Shown here: positions 53,801-64,000 of the stretch, one piece after another
Position numbering within the stretch: position 1 is the first letter of the stretch
Layout: every line of letters starts with the position of its first letter
Assembly (NCBI RefSeq): GCF_030867095.1
Contig: NC_081835.1
Span: 19,848,501 to 19,912,500, forward strand
Length of the DNA: 64,000 nt
Source of the DNA: Alligator mississippiensis
Taxonomy: Eukaryota > Chordata > Crocodylia > Alligatoridae
Direction of reading: 5' to 3'
Program-made: the position numbers and the translations under genes
Notes under the pieces: generated by a model
Database searches by the model: none
What the model saw: only the letters and a program-made list of their open reading frames with translations
Told to the model about the DNA's origin: nothing

Positions 53801-56800
53801 ACTGATAGAGCCCATCACTTCCTGCTCAGAGCACTGGCAGATTATTTTTAAGTCCGTGACATTTGCTCAGGAACGGAAGGAGGTTTATTTACTCAGAGCA
53901 GAGAGCCCTGCTGTGTAGGAGGGCTGCTCACACTGGCAGGAGTCATGTGCAACACAGACAGGAACCACGCACACTTCTCCACATGGCTTTGCCAGCAGGC
54001 TGAGAGAGAGAACAGTGTCCACAGAGATGGAAGTACTGATAGGAGGGTACACTAGGTTAGACAGTAACCATCTGTCCATGCTGGGACTGTGCAAGTGGGG
54101 AGGCTCAGATATTCACTAGATCTGGCTTGGCCCCCAGGAGTCAAAAGTGTGGCCACAGAGGCTGCGGAGAGAAGCTGAGTTTAAGGCAGCGGGGGGAGGT
54201 GACATCCTTTCTGGTAGGCGTGCCACAAATAGGTCCTGCACCCTTCCCGCGTGCCACCCCCATCCCCTTCCCCTGCTCAATCTCCTGCTCTGCATTCTGC
54301 TCCCTGCCCTATCTGCTACTATGCTGCCTGCCCCATCCCTGATTCGTGTACCACAGAGAGGCTGTAATGTCCATGCCACTTGTGACACATGCTACAGAGT
54401 GGCCACCCCTGGTTTAAAGGAACTTCTGGCTTTCCATGAAAGAAACCCATAGAAGGTGTCCAGAGCAGCTGCTTGTGACCAGATATTTCACTATAAGACA
54501 AAAAAACCCAGAAGCACCTTGGCACCACTCAAGCTCCAATTATCAGCTCTAAGACCAGGTCCTTACCACATACTCATCCTCATAACCTTCGTCATCTGTT
54601 TCACCAGTGTTTGGGTCACAGTCCTTGACGGTGAATTTCATCATGCAGCTGAATGTACAGGCCACTAAAAGAGGGGAAGAAGGAAAGAAGAGGCAAAAGG
54701 TTCATGTTGCCATAGGATATGCATTTCTCTTTATGCACCAGAGCGTGTTCAGAATGGAGGAACGAGCACCTCAGGACTCCTGCGTTCTATCTTCTGTCTG
54801 TCACTGACTTGACCTCTGAGTTTGGAGCACAGAGCAGAGAGGTGACTTGCCCATTCTCCCAAATGTGAGCTGCGTCTATTTTAGACATTCAGGCTTAGTC
54901 AGTGTTCATAAATGCAGTGGGTTGAAAGCACTGTCATAAAACACTGAGCTTAGCAGATGAAATATCATCATTCTACTGGACAGTCTCAAATAACTGCAGG
55001 AATACTAATTAAGTAAGCCTCACAAGTTCTCCTAATGAAGGAAATGATATACTTATCTAGGGGTCAATTTACATACCACTGAAATGACAAAACTTCTACT
55101 TTACAATGCAGTGGCTGATTAATACCACTCGAGTTAGGATAGGAAGTAATGAACCGCTCTAGCTAAAACTGAAACTGCCAGGTGAATGACAGGCTATACA
55201 GAAGGGAACTGTTACTAGAAAGAAAACCAAAGTATGGAAAAGGGCGGTTTCAATTTCCGATTGGTGAGAAGGGCGTATGATAAATATGCTGGAGACCTAG
55301 CTCTAGGACTTCTAGTAGGCATTTTAGCGACCTGCCTTTCTGTGGCTACCATAATATTTAGCACCTCAAAACCATATGCCTCTGAAGCAAGGAAGTTTTA
55401 TAACCCCCGCTTTACAGGTAGGGAACTGAATCACAGAGGGGCCAAATGACTTGCTAAAGTTGCACAGGAATCATGTGCAGAACATGGAACTGAACTCATG
55501 TCTCCCATGGCAGTCTCCCAATCATTTTAATATCCTTCCTCATTATCCAAGCACTCCCACCTTTGTCAGAAAAGCCACAGAGGGTTCAGCCAAGGATGTT
55601 CCCATGCCAACAGGTGAAATAATTACTTGCAGTAGGTTTCATGAGACAGGGTGGGGATTTAAGTTCAATTCATTAGTGTAACAACTTTCAAACACAATTC
55701 TGAAAACCTCATCAGTAACCAGCATCACAGCAAGTACATTTTTGCCACAGATTTCTCTTACTGTCCAAGAAGAGAGACAAAGGGTAATGCAGAGCCTGGC
55801 TTTGAGATGCTATGGGGCAAATTAGGAAAAGAAGGGAGAAGACACCTTCCAAGAAGGGAACTCTGAACAGCCGAGAGAAACTGATCAATGCAGTTGAATG
55901 TTACACCCAATTAAAGGCTATAAACAAATGGCTTGGACATATGGCAGAGTGTGCAAGAGAAACATGGTATTGGGGAATGGGGAATATCACTGAGCATGGC
56001 CTGCTTACCTGCTGTTGGGTCCTCTTCAGGCAGTGCCACCAATGTATAGCAAGTACCAGGCTGATTATAAACCAGGCTTTTGGCAGGCACATAGCCAATG
56101 ACCTCATACCCTTCCGTAGGCTCCATCTGCACTGTGACATTCTCCAGAATCTGATCATTCAGGGTGTTTGTGCAATCAAACTACATGGAGAAGAAAGTGA
56201 AGTGACAGTTTGAAGCTAGTTATGGACATAGCAGTTGGCTGTGTATTAAGTAGGCAATTGCTTAGTGTGAACCATAAATTCTAACCCCCTGCAACCTAAA
56301 AGCAATTGCTATCTGCTGGGATGTGAACCTCTATAGAGGGACTTCAGACAGGGCTACAGTGATTGGATTTCTTTAGGCTGAGTCAGAGTTGTACTCCAGA
56401 GCAACTGGCCTTTCTAGCTTTTCAGATGGGAAGTTCAGCACTCCAAGGGACATAAATGCTTCTGTCAGTGTTGCACAGGAAAAGAAATTAAAACAAATAA
56501 GACAAGAGTCCTGTGGCTTGGCCTCGGCCTCCTATATGAAAACACACAATTCAGAAGTGAAAGACGTTTCTTAGCTCATGTTCTTATTTCCCTTCAGTGC
56601 AGAGTTGTTGCCTAGCAATTTGCATACTGCAGTTTTAAGCGTTTCCAAGAAAACAGCTTCTGTCTCCTCCTCTGAGAGAGTATTCCCAAGTCTAAAGATC
56701 TTTACTATAAGGCAGGTTGAATCAATACGGAGCCTGAAGTTTCCTCACTCAATTTTATGGAAGCGCAATGTCCTAGAGTTGAAATGGATGTGGTACTTCT

Positions 56801-59800
56801 AATGGCTTGAGCAAGGGATGAGAAATCAAGACACACAGCTTCTGTTTAGGCTCTGATCCTGACTCATTATGTGACCTCAGGCAGACCGCTAACCTTCCTG
56901 AGAGCTTACCCATGTGTAAAATGAACGATGAAAATGTTTGTGCGCCTCTCAACAAATAGAAAACTAGAGCCTTCAACAAGAGAATCAGGTAAGCATAACA
57001 TGATTCCTCATATATCAGCTGCAGAACTCTTTGTGCCCTGGGCTGTTGGCAACTGCTGTGGTCAGTGGTCCAGGCTGAAAAGATTAGCATGCATATCTTG
57101 AAGCATGCCACAAATGTAGCAGAAGTGTGTTAGAGACATGGCCAATTAATGTGGATACCCAGGTATTGACAGCATGGGCTTCAAAATCACAGTAAATGGC
57201 CTGTCCCTTTCTAGATTAACCTTACCCTCTCAAACTAGGGAAGCTCCACACTCATTCATGCCTAAGAGCTGTGGTTGGTGAATGCTCCCTGCTCACTATG
57301 AGCAAAGGTCTGGACTATGCTATGTAGTTTTGCTCGTGTAACTCAAAGTATGCCAGCAAGATGGCAAGTGCATGCATACCCATAGCTCCAGAGGCAGGAA
57401 AATCTCCTGTGTCTGCCAGCAGGTCTCCAAACATCCCGGTACCAGACATCAGCCTGCAGGAATCATGCGCAGACACCCCCATGCCAGCTACCACACCCCT
57501 TTAACAGCTGGGCCTCCCAAGAGTGCACAACACAATCTGCCAGCACACCTGCTGTCATGGAGTGCAGCAGAGCTCCCAGAAGCCAGGCACTCTGGTAGCT
57601 TCCCTGTGGCACCTGCTGTCTGTCACAACAATTGCTGGCAGCAGCAACGGCAGCCTAAGGCAGACAAGGCCAAAGCCCTCTCTCCTCACTGCCGAGTGAG
57701 AACGGCACCACCTAGCGATTGCCCATATGTCCGTCACTGGAACTGTGATGTCTGCATAGATGCTTGGCCTAAATTTGCATTCGCTGGGTTGTGCCTCTGG
57801 GAGAATGCCAGGATGGCTCACTTCTGTGGTCTACCCTGAACTACAGAAACCACCCACTGGGCTGCTTCTTCCCAACAGTGTTCTTAAATGATTAGGACGT
57901 GATTTTTACAAGCTTATTTCAGCCCAGCGCAGCAGCCTCCAACCCACCTGGAACACCATGTGGCTGAAGAATGTGTGTTTGGTGCAACGGATCACATACT
58001 CCGTCTCCGATTCTGTGAGAGCTACAGGCTCTGGAGATGACTTGAAGAGCGGGCCCAGGCCTCGGAACTCCGGGATTGCTGCCAGTTGCTCTGAAACGCA
58101 GTTCACAGAACCAAGATTATTTTCCACAACTCCTGAAATAGCAGGTCACATTTAGAAGCAGCACAAAGTCCTTGTGTTAAGTCACCAGAAGGTGGCTCAG
58201 CAGAGAGCTATCCAGCAACAAAAGCCCTCACTGAAAATGCATTCACAAACCTGAGCCAAAGTTTATCCTTTGCCTGGGTTTGTCATTTACTTAATTGAGA
58301 ATCACACACAAGGAGACTCTGGGTTTGGGGGCATAACTAGGCCCCAAGCAGGAAGTAATTCAAAATGGTTTGGCTTGAAACTTGGAGTACAGCTGTTTAT
58401 ATCTCTGCTGCAAGAGTCACTTCAGAAGGTCAAGTGTTGAAGGGATTAGACAGGCTCTAAAAATTACTTGGCTGTTACATCCGCACCTTGTCTCCATTTA
58501 GGTGTGGAACAGGAGAGGACTTGCATTCTGCTTACCTTGGAATATTTCTTGCCGTGTTGCTGCCACTTTCTCTGGCTGTTTGACCACAGCAACAGGAACA
58601 TTTTCTGAAGCGGCAGAAGCAAAACAGGATGAGAATGTAAGGGAGGACTTCACCTGCTTAACACACAAACCACCATATCTGGAGAAGGAGCTGGCCTTTA
58701 AGAGTATGATGGGCAGCTGCTATTTGTCTTGCTAGACATTGTTTTCACCCCAAGGAGCATGTACACAGAACTGCTGGACTCCTGTCTTGAACTTCCAAAC
58801 TAGCTTCAGAATAAAAGTATAGCTCAGTAAGAATTAATGGTCAGACTAAAACAAAATTGTAACCTGAGAGAAACCAGGTGTTATCAACTGCAGTCTCTGG
58901 AGAAAGCAAAACCTCCCCAAATTCAGATAAAATAATTGTAGCAGCAGATGGAGATGGACTGGATGAAACCTCTCTATCACCCAAGGGCCAGAAGTTATGA
59001 GGTTACAGAGTGCCTGAGCTTAACACCAAGAGGAGCATCCCTATTACTCCATGGGTACCTGCTCTTTGTTCAGGGAGAGGAGCAGTTGCCAAAGGAACAG
59101 ACTTCAGATCAAAAGGTTTCTCAGAGGGCTCCAGAGTATACTGATGCAGTGCCCTCTCCAGGCCAGGGATGGATACTGTCAAGCCTGAGGAAAGAAGGGA
59201 AAGATCCCTGAAATCACTGACATTATCTATTCCATTTGCCACCAAATCAGAATGCAACAGAAATCCCTACTCCTGCTCTTCTTTATTGGCCAATATTGTT
59301 CTGAGCACTTCACAGCTATAAGGATATCACTTAGCCTCCCCGCAGATGACATGCTGAATTTACATGGCCATTCCTGAAAATATCATGGGTACTTTTATGC
59401 AACTCATTATCATCCCTGCAATAAAACAATTTGCAAGCCTCTGGAGTGCATATGGTTGCATTATTCAGGGTTTAAACGTAGCTATTCAGCACATAGCCAT
59501 GCACTACAGTACAGCCTGGGCACTCAGTCACACTAAAGGTGTGTGCAGACCTGGAAAGCAGGGTAGCATCGCATGCATCTCATGTCTCCTTCATAAAAAG
59601 TACCAAACCCCTTAACACTTGTCCCTGGTCTTCAAGCAATGACTAGTGTAACCAACTGACAAACGCGTGACAGTCTGAAGGATGTCCAAGCTTCCTGGAA
59701 TGACTATCTCCACATACCATTCAGGATGTAGCCAGCATTGAGAGCTTTCTGCTTCTGCTCTAAGACATTTAGGTAGAATGTAGCTCTATCTCTCACTTCA

Positions 59801-62800
59801 TTGTCATCATCCATCACACATCTGAAAGCAAAATATAGAACAAGGCTCAATGCGAGGCACACAAATCCATGCAAACAGCTAATCCACCTTGGTGGATTAG
59901 CCATATCCTGACAGCTAATCCACCTTGGTGGCCTAAAGGAACTGAGAACATGTCCTGGGAAAAGCCAGTAATCTGTAACTGATTCTAGGCATCACGCTAG
60001 CAGGATGATAAATCACTACCTCACCATCTCTCAGGGACCCTCAGACTAGTTCTACGGCACTGAATTCAACTGCAACACTAAAATCTGTAATGGGAAGCAT
60101 CATTCCTTGTATAGTTGTCTCTTGAGGTATACATCCTGACGTTATTTCTCAACTGACACAGGCCCTCCGAGATGCCAAGAAAATCCCAGGCAGGTGCACA
60201 ATCTTAGAGCACTTGAGAGGAATCCCAAAGATTTCTGGTGGATGAGGCCAGCTCTTCTCACTCACCTTTTCAGTAATACCAAGATACTGGGTAACATCTC
60301 CTCATTCTGAGCTCCGAACTTGGCCAGTGCACTCACAGCACCTGCAGCAACAGCAAAATCCACAGGATTAGCCAGCAGAGAACTGAACAAGGAGTTTCCT
60401 CTCTGGTTTCTGACATTATTAAAAATGCCACGGTAATAAGAGGGCACAAGGCCAGGAGGAGTAGGTGGGGGTGGGGAATGCTGGCCCTTCTTCCTCCACG
60501 TAGCAAAGCCTCACAACTCACACAATGCAAGTCTTGTCCATTTTTAAAGACCCACTAGGAATCAGGCCAAGTACCAACATGCATCTAAGCCCTCAGAGTT
60601 AAAACCAGGTGTAGTGACCCACTGAAAGCCCTTTAATTGGATCCCAGTTGAAGGGAATGACTGAGCTCCCACTCTTTAAGGGAACAGTGGTTTCTAGACC
60701 TGCCTCTTACCTGCCCGGACCTCCTCATGCTCCAGAACAACCCGGTTGTAGATGAAGCGAATGTATTTCGAAGGATTATTGGTCTTGGGCCCTTCTTGCC
60801 CCAGGAGGTGTAGGATTCGGGTGGCCAGGACAGTGAATTCGCAGTCCTCAATGAACTCGCACAGGTGAGACAGACCTGTCTCTTTGCTCTCAGAGTTCTC
60901 CTCAATGATGCTGATGATACAGTCCACAATGGCTCGCTTATACTCAAAGCCTCCCTATGTGGCAAAGGGAAGCTGTCGGTGAGAAAGTTAACTGACCAGG
61001 AAGGAAGTTGCCCATGACTGAGGACTTCTCTTCCATGTGTGAAAGGAACTGGGTGGCAGCACAGCCCTGCTCAGGGCACCGGGCCAGTTCCAGCTATGCA
61101 CACGTGCATGCTGCCTTTCAAAAAGCAGCAGCCAACCCACACATGCACTGACAAAGCCAGTGTGTCCAGCTCTTGTATAATATTACACGGAGCAGGGGCA
61201 CACCATGGCCATTAGCTCTGGACTGACCAAGGAGTTCTGTATAGTCAAGCTCTTCATACAGCTCATTCCAAAAAAGGCAAACAATTAAACACATGACAAA
61301 TAAAAAGCAGACATTAATAAAGGAAGGTGCAACCATCAGCTCACCTTCGAGACAGACTCCATTTCAAGCCTCTCAGCCATTAAATTCATTACATGAACCA
61401 GCCATATGGGAGGGATAATAAAAAAAAAATCCCTCTCCCTTCTAGTGCCAGACATCTGTATATGACTCAAAGGAATCGATTAGGGATCATCTCTGCCCCA
61501 GTAGAGCCTAAGGGCAATAAATTAGGGCAGAGAGATAAAAGATCAGCATCTCCCCTGGCACTGGGTATCACGCTATTTTCAGCTGTTATTTAGTAGCCTC
61601 CATTATGTGTTCCAAAGGATGAGACAGCTCTATATCCTCTTCCAGTATATGTGCCTGTCTGTGGGTGTTTTGAGTATCTTCTCAGAAGCTATTTTGGGTA
61701 AAAGAGTCATAAAAACAGAGTGGTCTGAACTCCAAAACCATATTTCAAAAGGATACCAGCTACCCACACAGAATCTGCAAGAATGGATCATTCCATTTTC
61801 AAAGAGCAAGATAAAAGGTCTTGGTTTGCTCCAAAATGAAAGGTTTTAATTGGCAGAGAGTGATGTCATAATAGGCTATTGATGCCAGCTAGGCAGCAGG
61901 CATAAGTTAGACCATTTAGAAATGGTTTCGGCAAACATCTGCAAAATGCCTTCCTGAAATCCTGTCATTGACTGCAGCAGGGAATAATGGCAGATATCAG
62001 GGATCCCCCCCAGATCAAGGATCCCTGGCAGCAGCAACAGAGCAAAAATCATTCATAAGGATGGCGTCGATTCATTTCTCTCTAAAGGACAAAGTTGCTT
62101 AGAAGCAGCTGTCAAAGTAGAGTGGGAGACAAAAGCAGGTCGTTCAAGTGTTATCTAGACCCGGGCTGCCAGCAGATCTGTGGTTACAAGTGTTTGTTTT
62201 GACAGGTAACAAAGTACTGAAGCAAAACCATATGCTCACACAGGGAGCCAAATAAAAAAACAACATGCTTCAAGATTTTTCATGATGTCAGTTCGAAAAA
62301 CTGCCACAGACTTGGCCTGTCACTTCTATCAAGTGGGCAGGCTGCCTCTGAACTGCAAGTTTTCCAGGGCAGGCAGCAGCACCTACTTTGTGGCCCTTCG
62401 ATAAAAAAATAAAAATAAAAAAGAGGGAATCTGATTCTGACCAGGTCCCTTAGGCAGTCCCTGAGGCCAGTAGCTAGCCTGCCATCTTACCTCTTCCCGG
62501 AGCATCGTGAAGAGGAAGTTCATCAGGACTGCATGCTTGCGAGGGTACTTCTGACACAGGGCGCTGATAGCCTGTACCACCACAACCTGGACAGGTTGGA
62601 GAGAAGTGCGTTTACCCAGGAGAACTCCATCTTGTTTCAGTTAGTTTTCACCCATCTCCAAATGGGGAAAGATGCAGGACTGAAGCCTAGACACCATGCT
62701 TTTCTTTTCACCCGAAACACTGGGTATGTGAACAGAAAGAGCTGCCCTGGGATGAGAAGGGATTCCCATCTCAATTGCAATTACTTCCTAGAGAAAGTCA

Positions 62801-63425
62801 GTGTAGGAGCCCAATAAACCTTAATAAAAAAAAGGGGGTTTTTAAAAAGGCTCTCCGGAAGGGAGCCTGCTAGTGGCTAAGGTGTTATATAGAGGGCCAA
62901 CCTTTGCGGTAGGTGTGCCAAAATTAGGCCCACACCCTCCCCACGTACCACTCCAATCCTCTTCCCCTGCCCAATCTACTGTTTTGCTTTCTACTTCCAG
63001 CCCTGTGCTCCCTGCCTTATCTGTTCCCCCTCTGGCCTGCTGCATGCCACACACAGAGGCTTCCTGTGCCAGTTATGGCACCCTTGTCACCAGTTTGCCA
63101 TCCCTGACAAACTGGTGTGGTTTGGCAATGACAAAACAGTTGATCTCAACAGCCCCTACAGTCCCAAGGTTTCAGAAGGCAAGCATGTACAGAGGAAGAC
63201 CCCCACACGATGCCTCTTCCTGGGACCTCACTGTACCTTGAATTCATCTGAGATTTCTGACATGAAGGAGGAGATCTGCTTCATGAGCCGGTCAATGCTG
63301 CTCTCACTGCCGGTTTTCAGCAGCGTGGTGATAGCCAAAGTGGCAATGCTGCGGTTGGAGTCAGTCACTAAGTTCTCCAGGTCCAGGTTACAGGCAGTTA
63401 CAGCAGACGGATGTTTCATGGCAAC
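50846..63425 (-). CDS. COPG1: COPG1, coatomer subunit gamma-1 (C-terminal 561 aa, 13 exons; 5' part off window)
   Basis: Gamma subunit of the COPI coat, which carries cargo from Golgi to ER and within the Golgi. Exons in transcript order: 63237-63425, 62491-62586, 60711-60954, 60266-60341, 59718-59821, 59059-59184, 58536-58604, 57948-58090, 56009-56180, 54567-54664, 52301-52439, 51483-51581 and 50846-50976. All internal junctions are GT-AG and phases agree, giving 1686 nt to the stop, about 64% of the human protein of 874 aa. The first exons ([45 protein letters not shown]) belong to the alpha-solenoid trunk. A linker follows with [14 protein letters not shown]. The C-terminal appendage includes [29 protein letters not shown] and a [10 protein letters not shown]-like end. 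Close agreement with gamma-1 and the HMCES neighbour favour COPG1 over COPG2. Confidence 0.96.
54187..54411. mobile_element. Non-autonomous hAT-like element (family 2, copy b) in COPG1 intron
   Basis: The left end is CAGCGGGGGGAGGTGAC. The right end reads CAGGGGTGGCCACTC on the other strand. It is flanked by GTTTAAGG (54179-54186) and GTTTAAAG (54412-54419), an 8-bp target duplication with one mismatch. The interior shares C/T-rich blocks such as CCCCTTCCCCTGCTCAATCT with the copies at 25998 and 62895. Confidence 0.78.
55340..55530 (-). mobile_element. MIR-type SINE, old, in COPG1 intron
   Basis: CTTTACAGGTAGGGAACTGA, ATCACAGAGGGGCCAAATGA, CTTGCTAAAGTTGCACAGGA and TGAACTCATGTCTCCC follow the order of a reverse-complemented MIR core. 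Edges are approximate. Confidence 0.65.
56845..56940 (+). mobile_element. MIR-type SINE, old, in COPG1 intron
   Basis: CTGATCCTGACTCATTATGT, GACCTCAGGCAGACCGCTAA, CCTTCCTGAGAG and CATGTGTAAAATGA match the MIR core order (GTGTGACCTTGGGCAAG, then CATCTGTAAAATG) in sense orientation. Confidence 0.6.
59875..59931. repeat. Palindrome and 36-bp tandem duplication in COPG1 intron
   Basis: CTAATCCACC and GGTGGATTAG form a 10-bp inverted repeat with a TT centre at 59879-59900. ACAGCTAATCCACCTTGGTGG occurs at 59875-59895 and again 36 bases on at 59911-59931, so the left arm and centre were duplicated while the right arm diverges in the second unit. Confidence 0.9.
62890..63110. mobile_element. Non-autonomous hAT-like element (family 2, copy c) in COPG1 intron
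   Basis: Shares ordered blocks with the 54187 and 25998 copies: GGTAGGTGTGCCA, CCTCTTCCCCTGCCCAATCT, TGTTTTGCTTTCT, CTCCCTGCCTTATCTGTT, GCATGCCACACACAGAGGC and a right end TTTGCCATCCCTGA. The left end near GAGGGCCAACC mirrors the reverse complement of the right end. Target duplication not recognisable. Confidence 0.65.
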
Positions 63426-64000
63426 CTAGAGACGAGACCAAGTGGAATTCCCTGAGCAGACGGAAAAGGCTCAGCCAGCAAAGCCACATGCTTGCAGCCC
63501 TAACACAGCACCAGCCTCACCTAGCACACCCACGTGCAATAGATTCCATGTAGTGGTCATGCCAGAAACGTTATTAACCTAAGGGAAAAGGTAACAGCTC
63601 TGACCCCCTGTAGACATATCCCCACGCTGAGAGAGAAACATTGGTGGCTTGGCTTCTAAACGCCTTTTCTTCCTCTCTCCTCTCACTAAAGGGAGGCCCA
63701 GGATCTGTGCCACCTGGCCATGCCTGCAGAGGAAGCCAAAAGTCCTCATATAAGAGTCTTCAGTACTATGTCCCATAGAGCAACATTATGCAGAGGGCCT
63801 TTGTACACAGGGCCTAACCACTTGATTTACTAATCCCACAACTCTTTTCTTTGACATTAAAGAAGATAAGGGATGAGGGCTACTCTAGTCTTTATGCTGG
63901 AACAAAATCTGCCAAGGGAACAGGTCAAGCACCAGGAGGAATTGTCCCCAACTGCATAACAAGGCTTCATCCTGAGATCTTGAGGCTCCAAAGGAAATGC

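Noticed and set aside
57372-57839. 155-codon open frame inside a COPG1 intron
   Set aside because: Cys/His-rich composition looked odd, but there is no repeating zinc-finger spacing, no known domain and no splice context. Probably non-coding or repeat-derived.

Overview
This is a window of vertebrate nuclear DNA, most likely from a sauropsid: a crocodilian is my first guess and a turtle my second. The reasons are intron-rich genes of moderate size, several CR1 LINE 3' ends, old MIR-like SINEs, short non-autonomous hAT elements and strong CpG islands at promoters. I cannot name the species from sequence alone.

Layout, left to right. (1) 1-15.8 kb, + strand: RAB7A. All five coding exons are present (207 aa) with a 3'UTR of about 1.27 kb. 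The first 10.3 kb is most likely its large first intron. (2) 15.8-26.9 kb: gene-free sequence with a CR1 tail and two hAT-like elements. (3) 26.9-29.35 kb, + strand: intronless linker histone H1-10 (H1FX) in a CpG island. (4) 29.4-35.5 kb: gene-free; one weak exon-like candidate. (5) 35.5-38.3 kb, - strand: an H2A variant gene. It has a short 5'UTR intron, no visible histone stem-loop and an apparently long polyadenylated 3'UTR. (6) 41.0-49.66 kb, - strand: HMCES, six coding exons, 337 aa, with catalytic residues preserved and one GC-AG intron. (7) 50.4-64.0 kb, - strand: the last 13 coding exons (561 aa) of COPG1, which continues beyond the right edge.

The genes do not form one pathway. RAB7A works in late endosomes and lysosomes, and COPG1 in Golgi-ER COPI coats. 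H1-10 and the H2A variant are chromatin proteins, and HMCES protects abasic sites in single-stranded DNA. Their adjacency is shared synteny: COPG1-HMCES-H1-10 is also a neighbourhood on human 3q21. As I remember the human map, RAB7A lies several genes away on the other side of COPG1, so this order fits an inversion with a breakpoint between RAB7A and H1-10.

The most interesting item is the H2A gene. Its core is H2A.X-like, but it has a seven-residue tail with a TQ in place of the SQ(E/D) motif, and its promoter carries CCAAT boxes plus an H2B-type octamer with no H2B gene in sight. No complete mobile element, retroviral copy, tRNA, rRNA or CRISPR array was seen.
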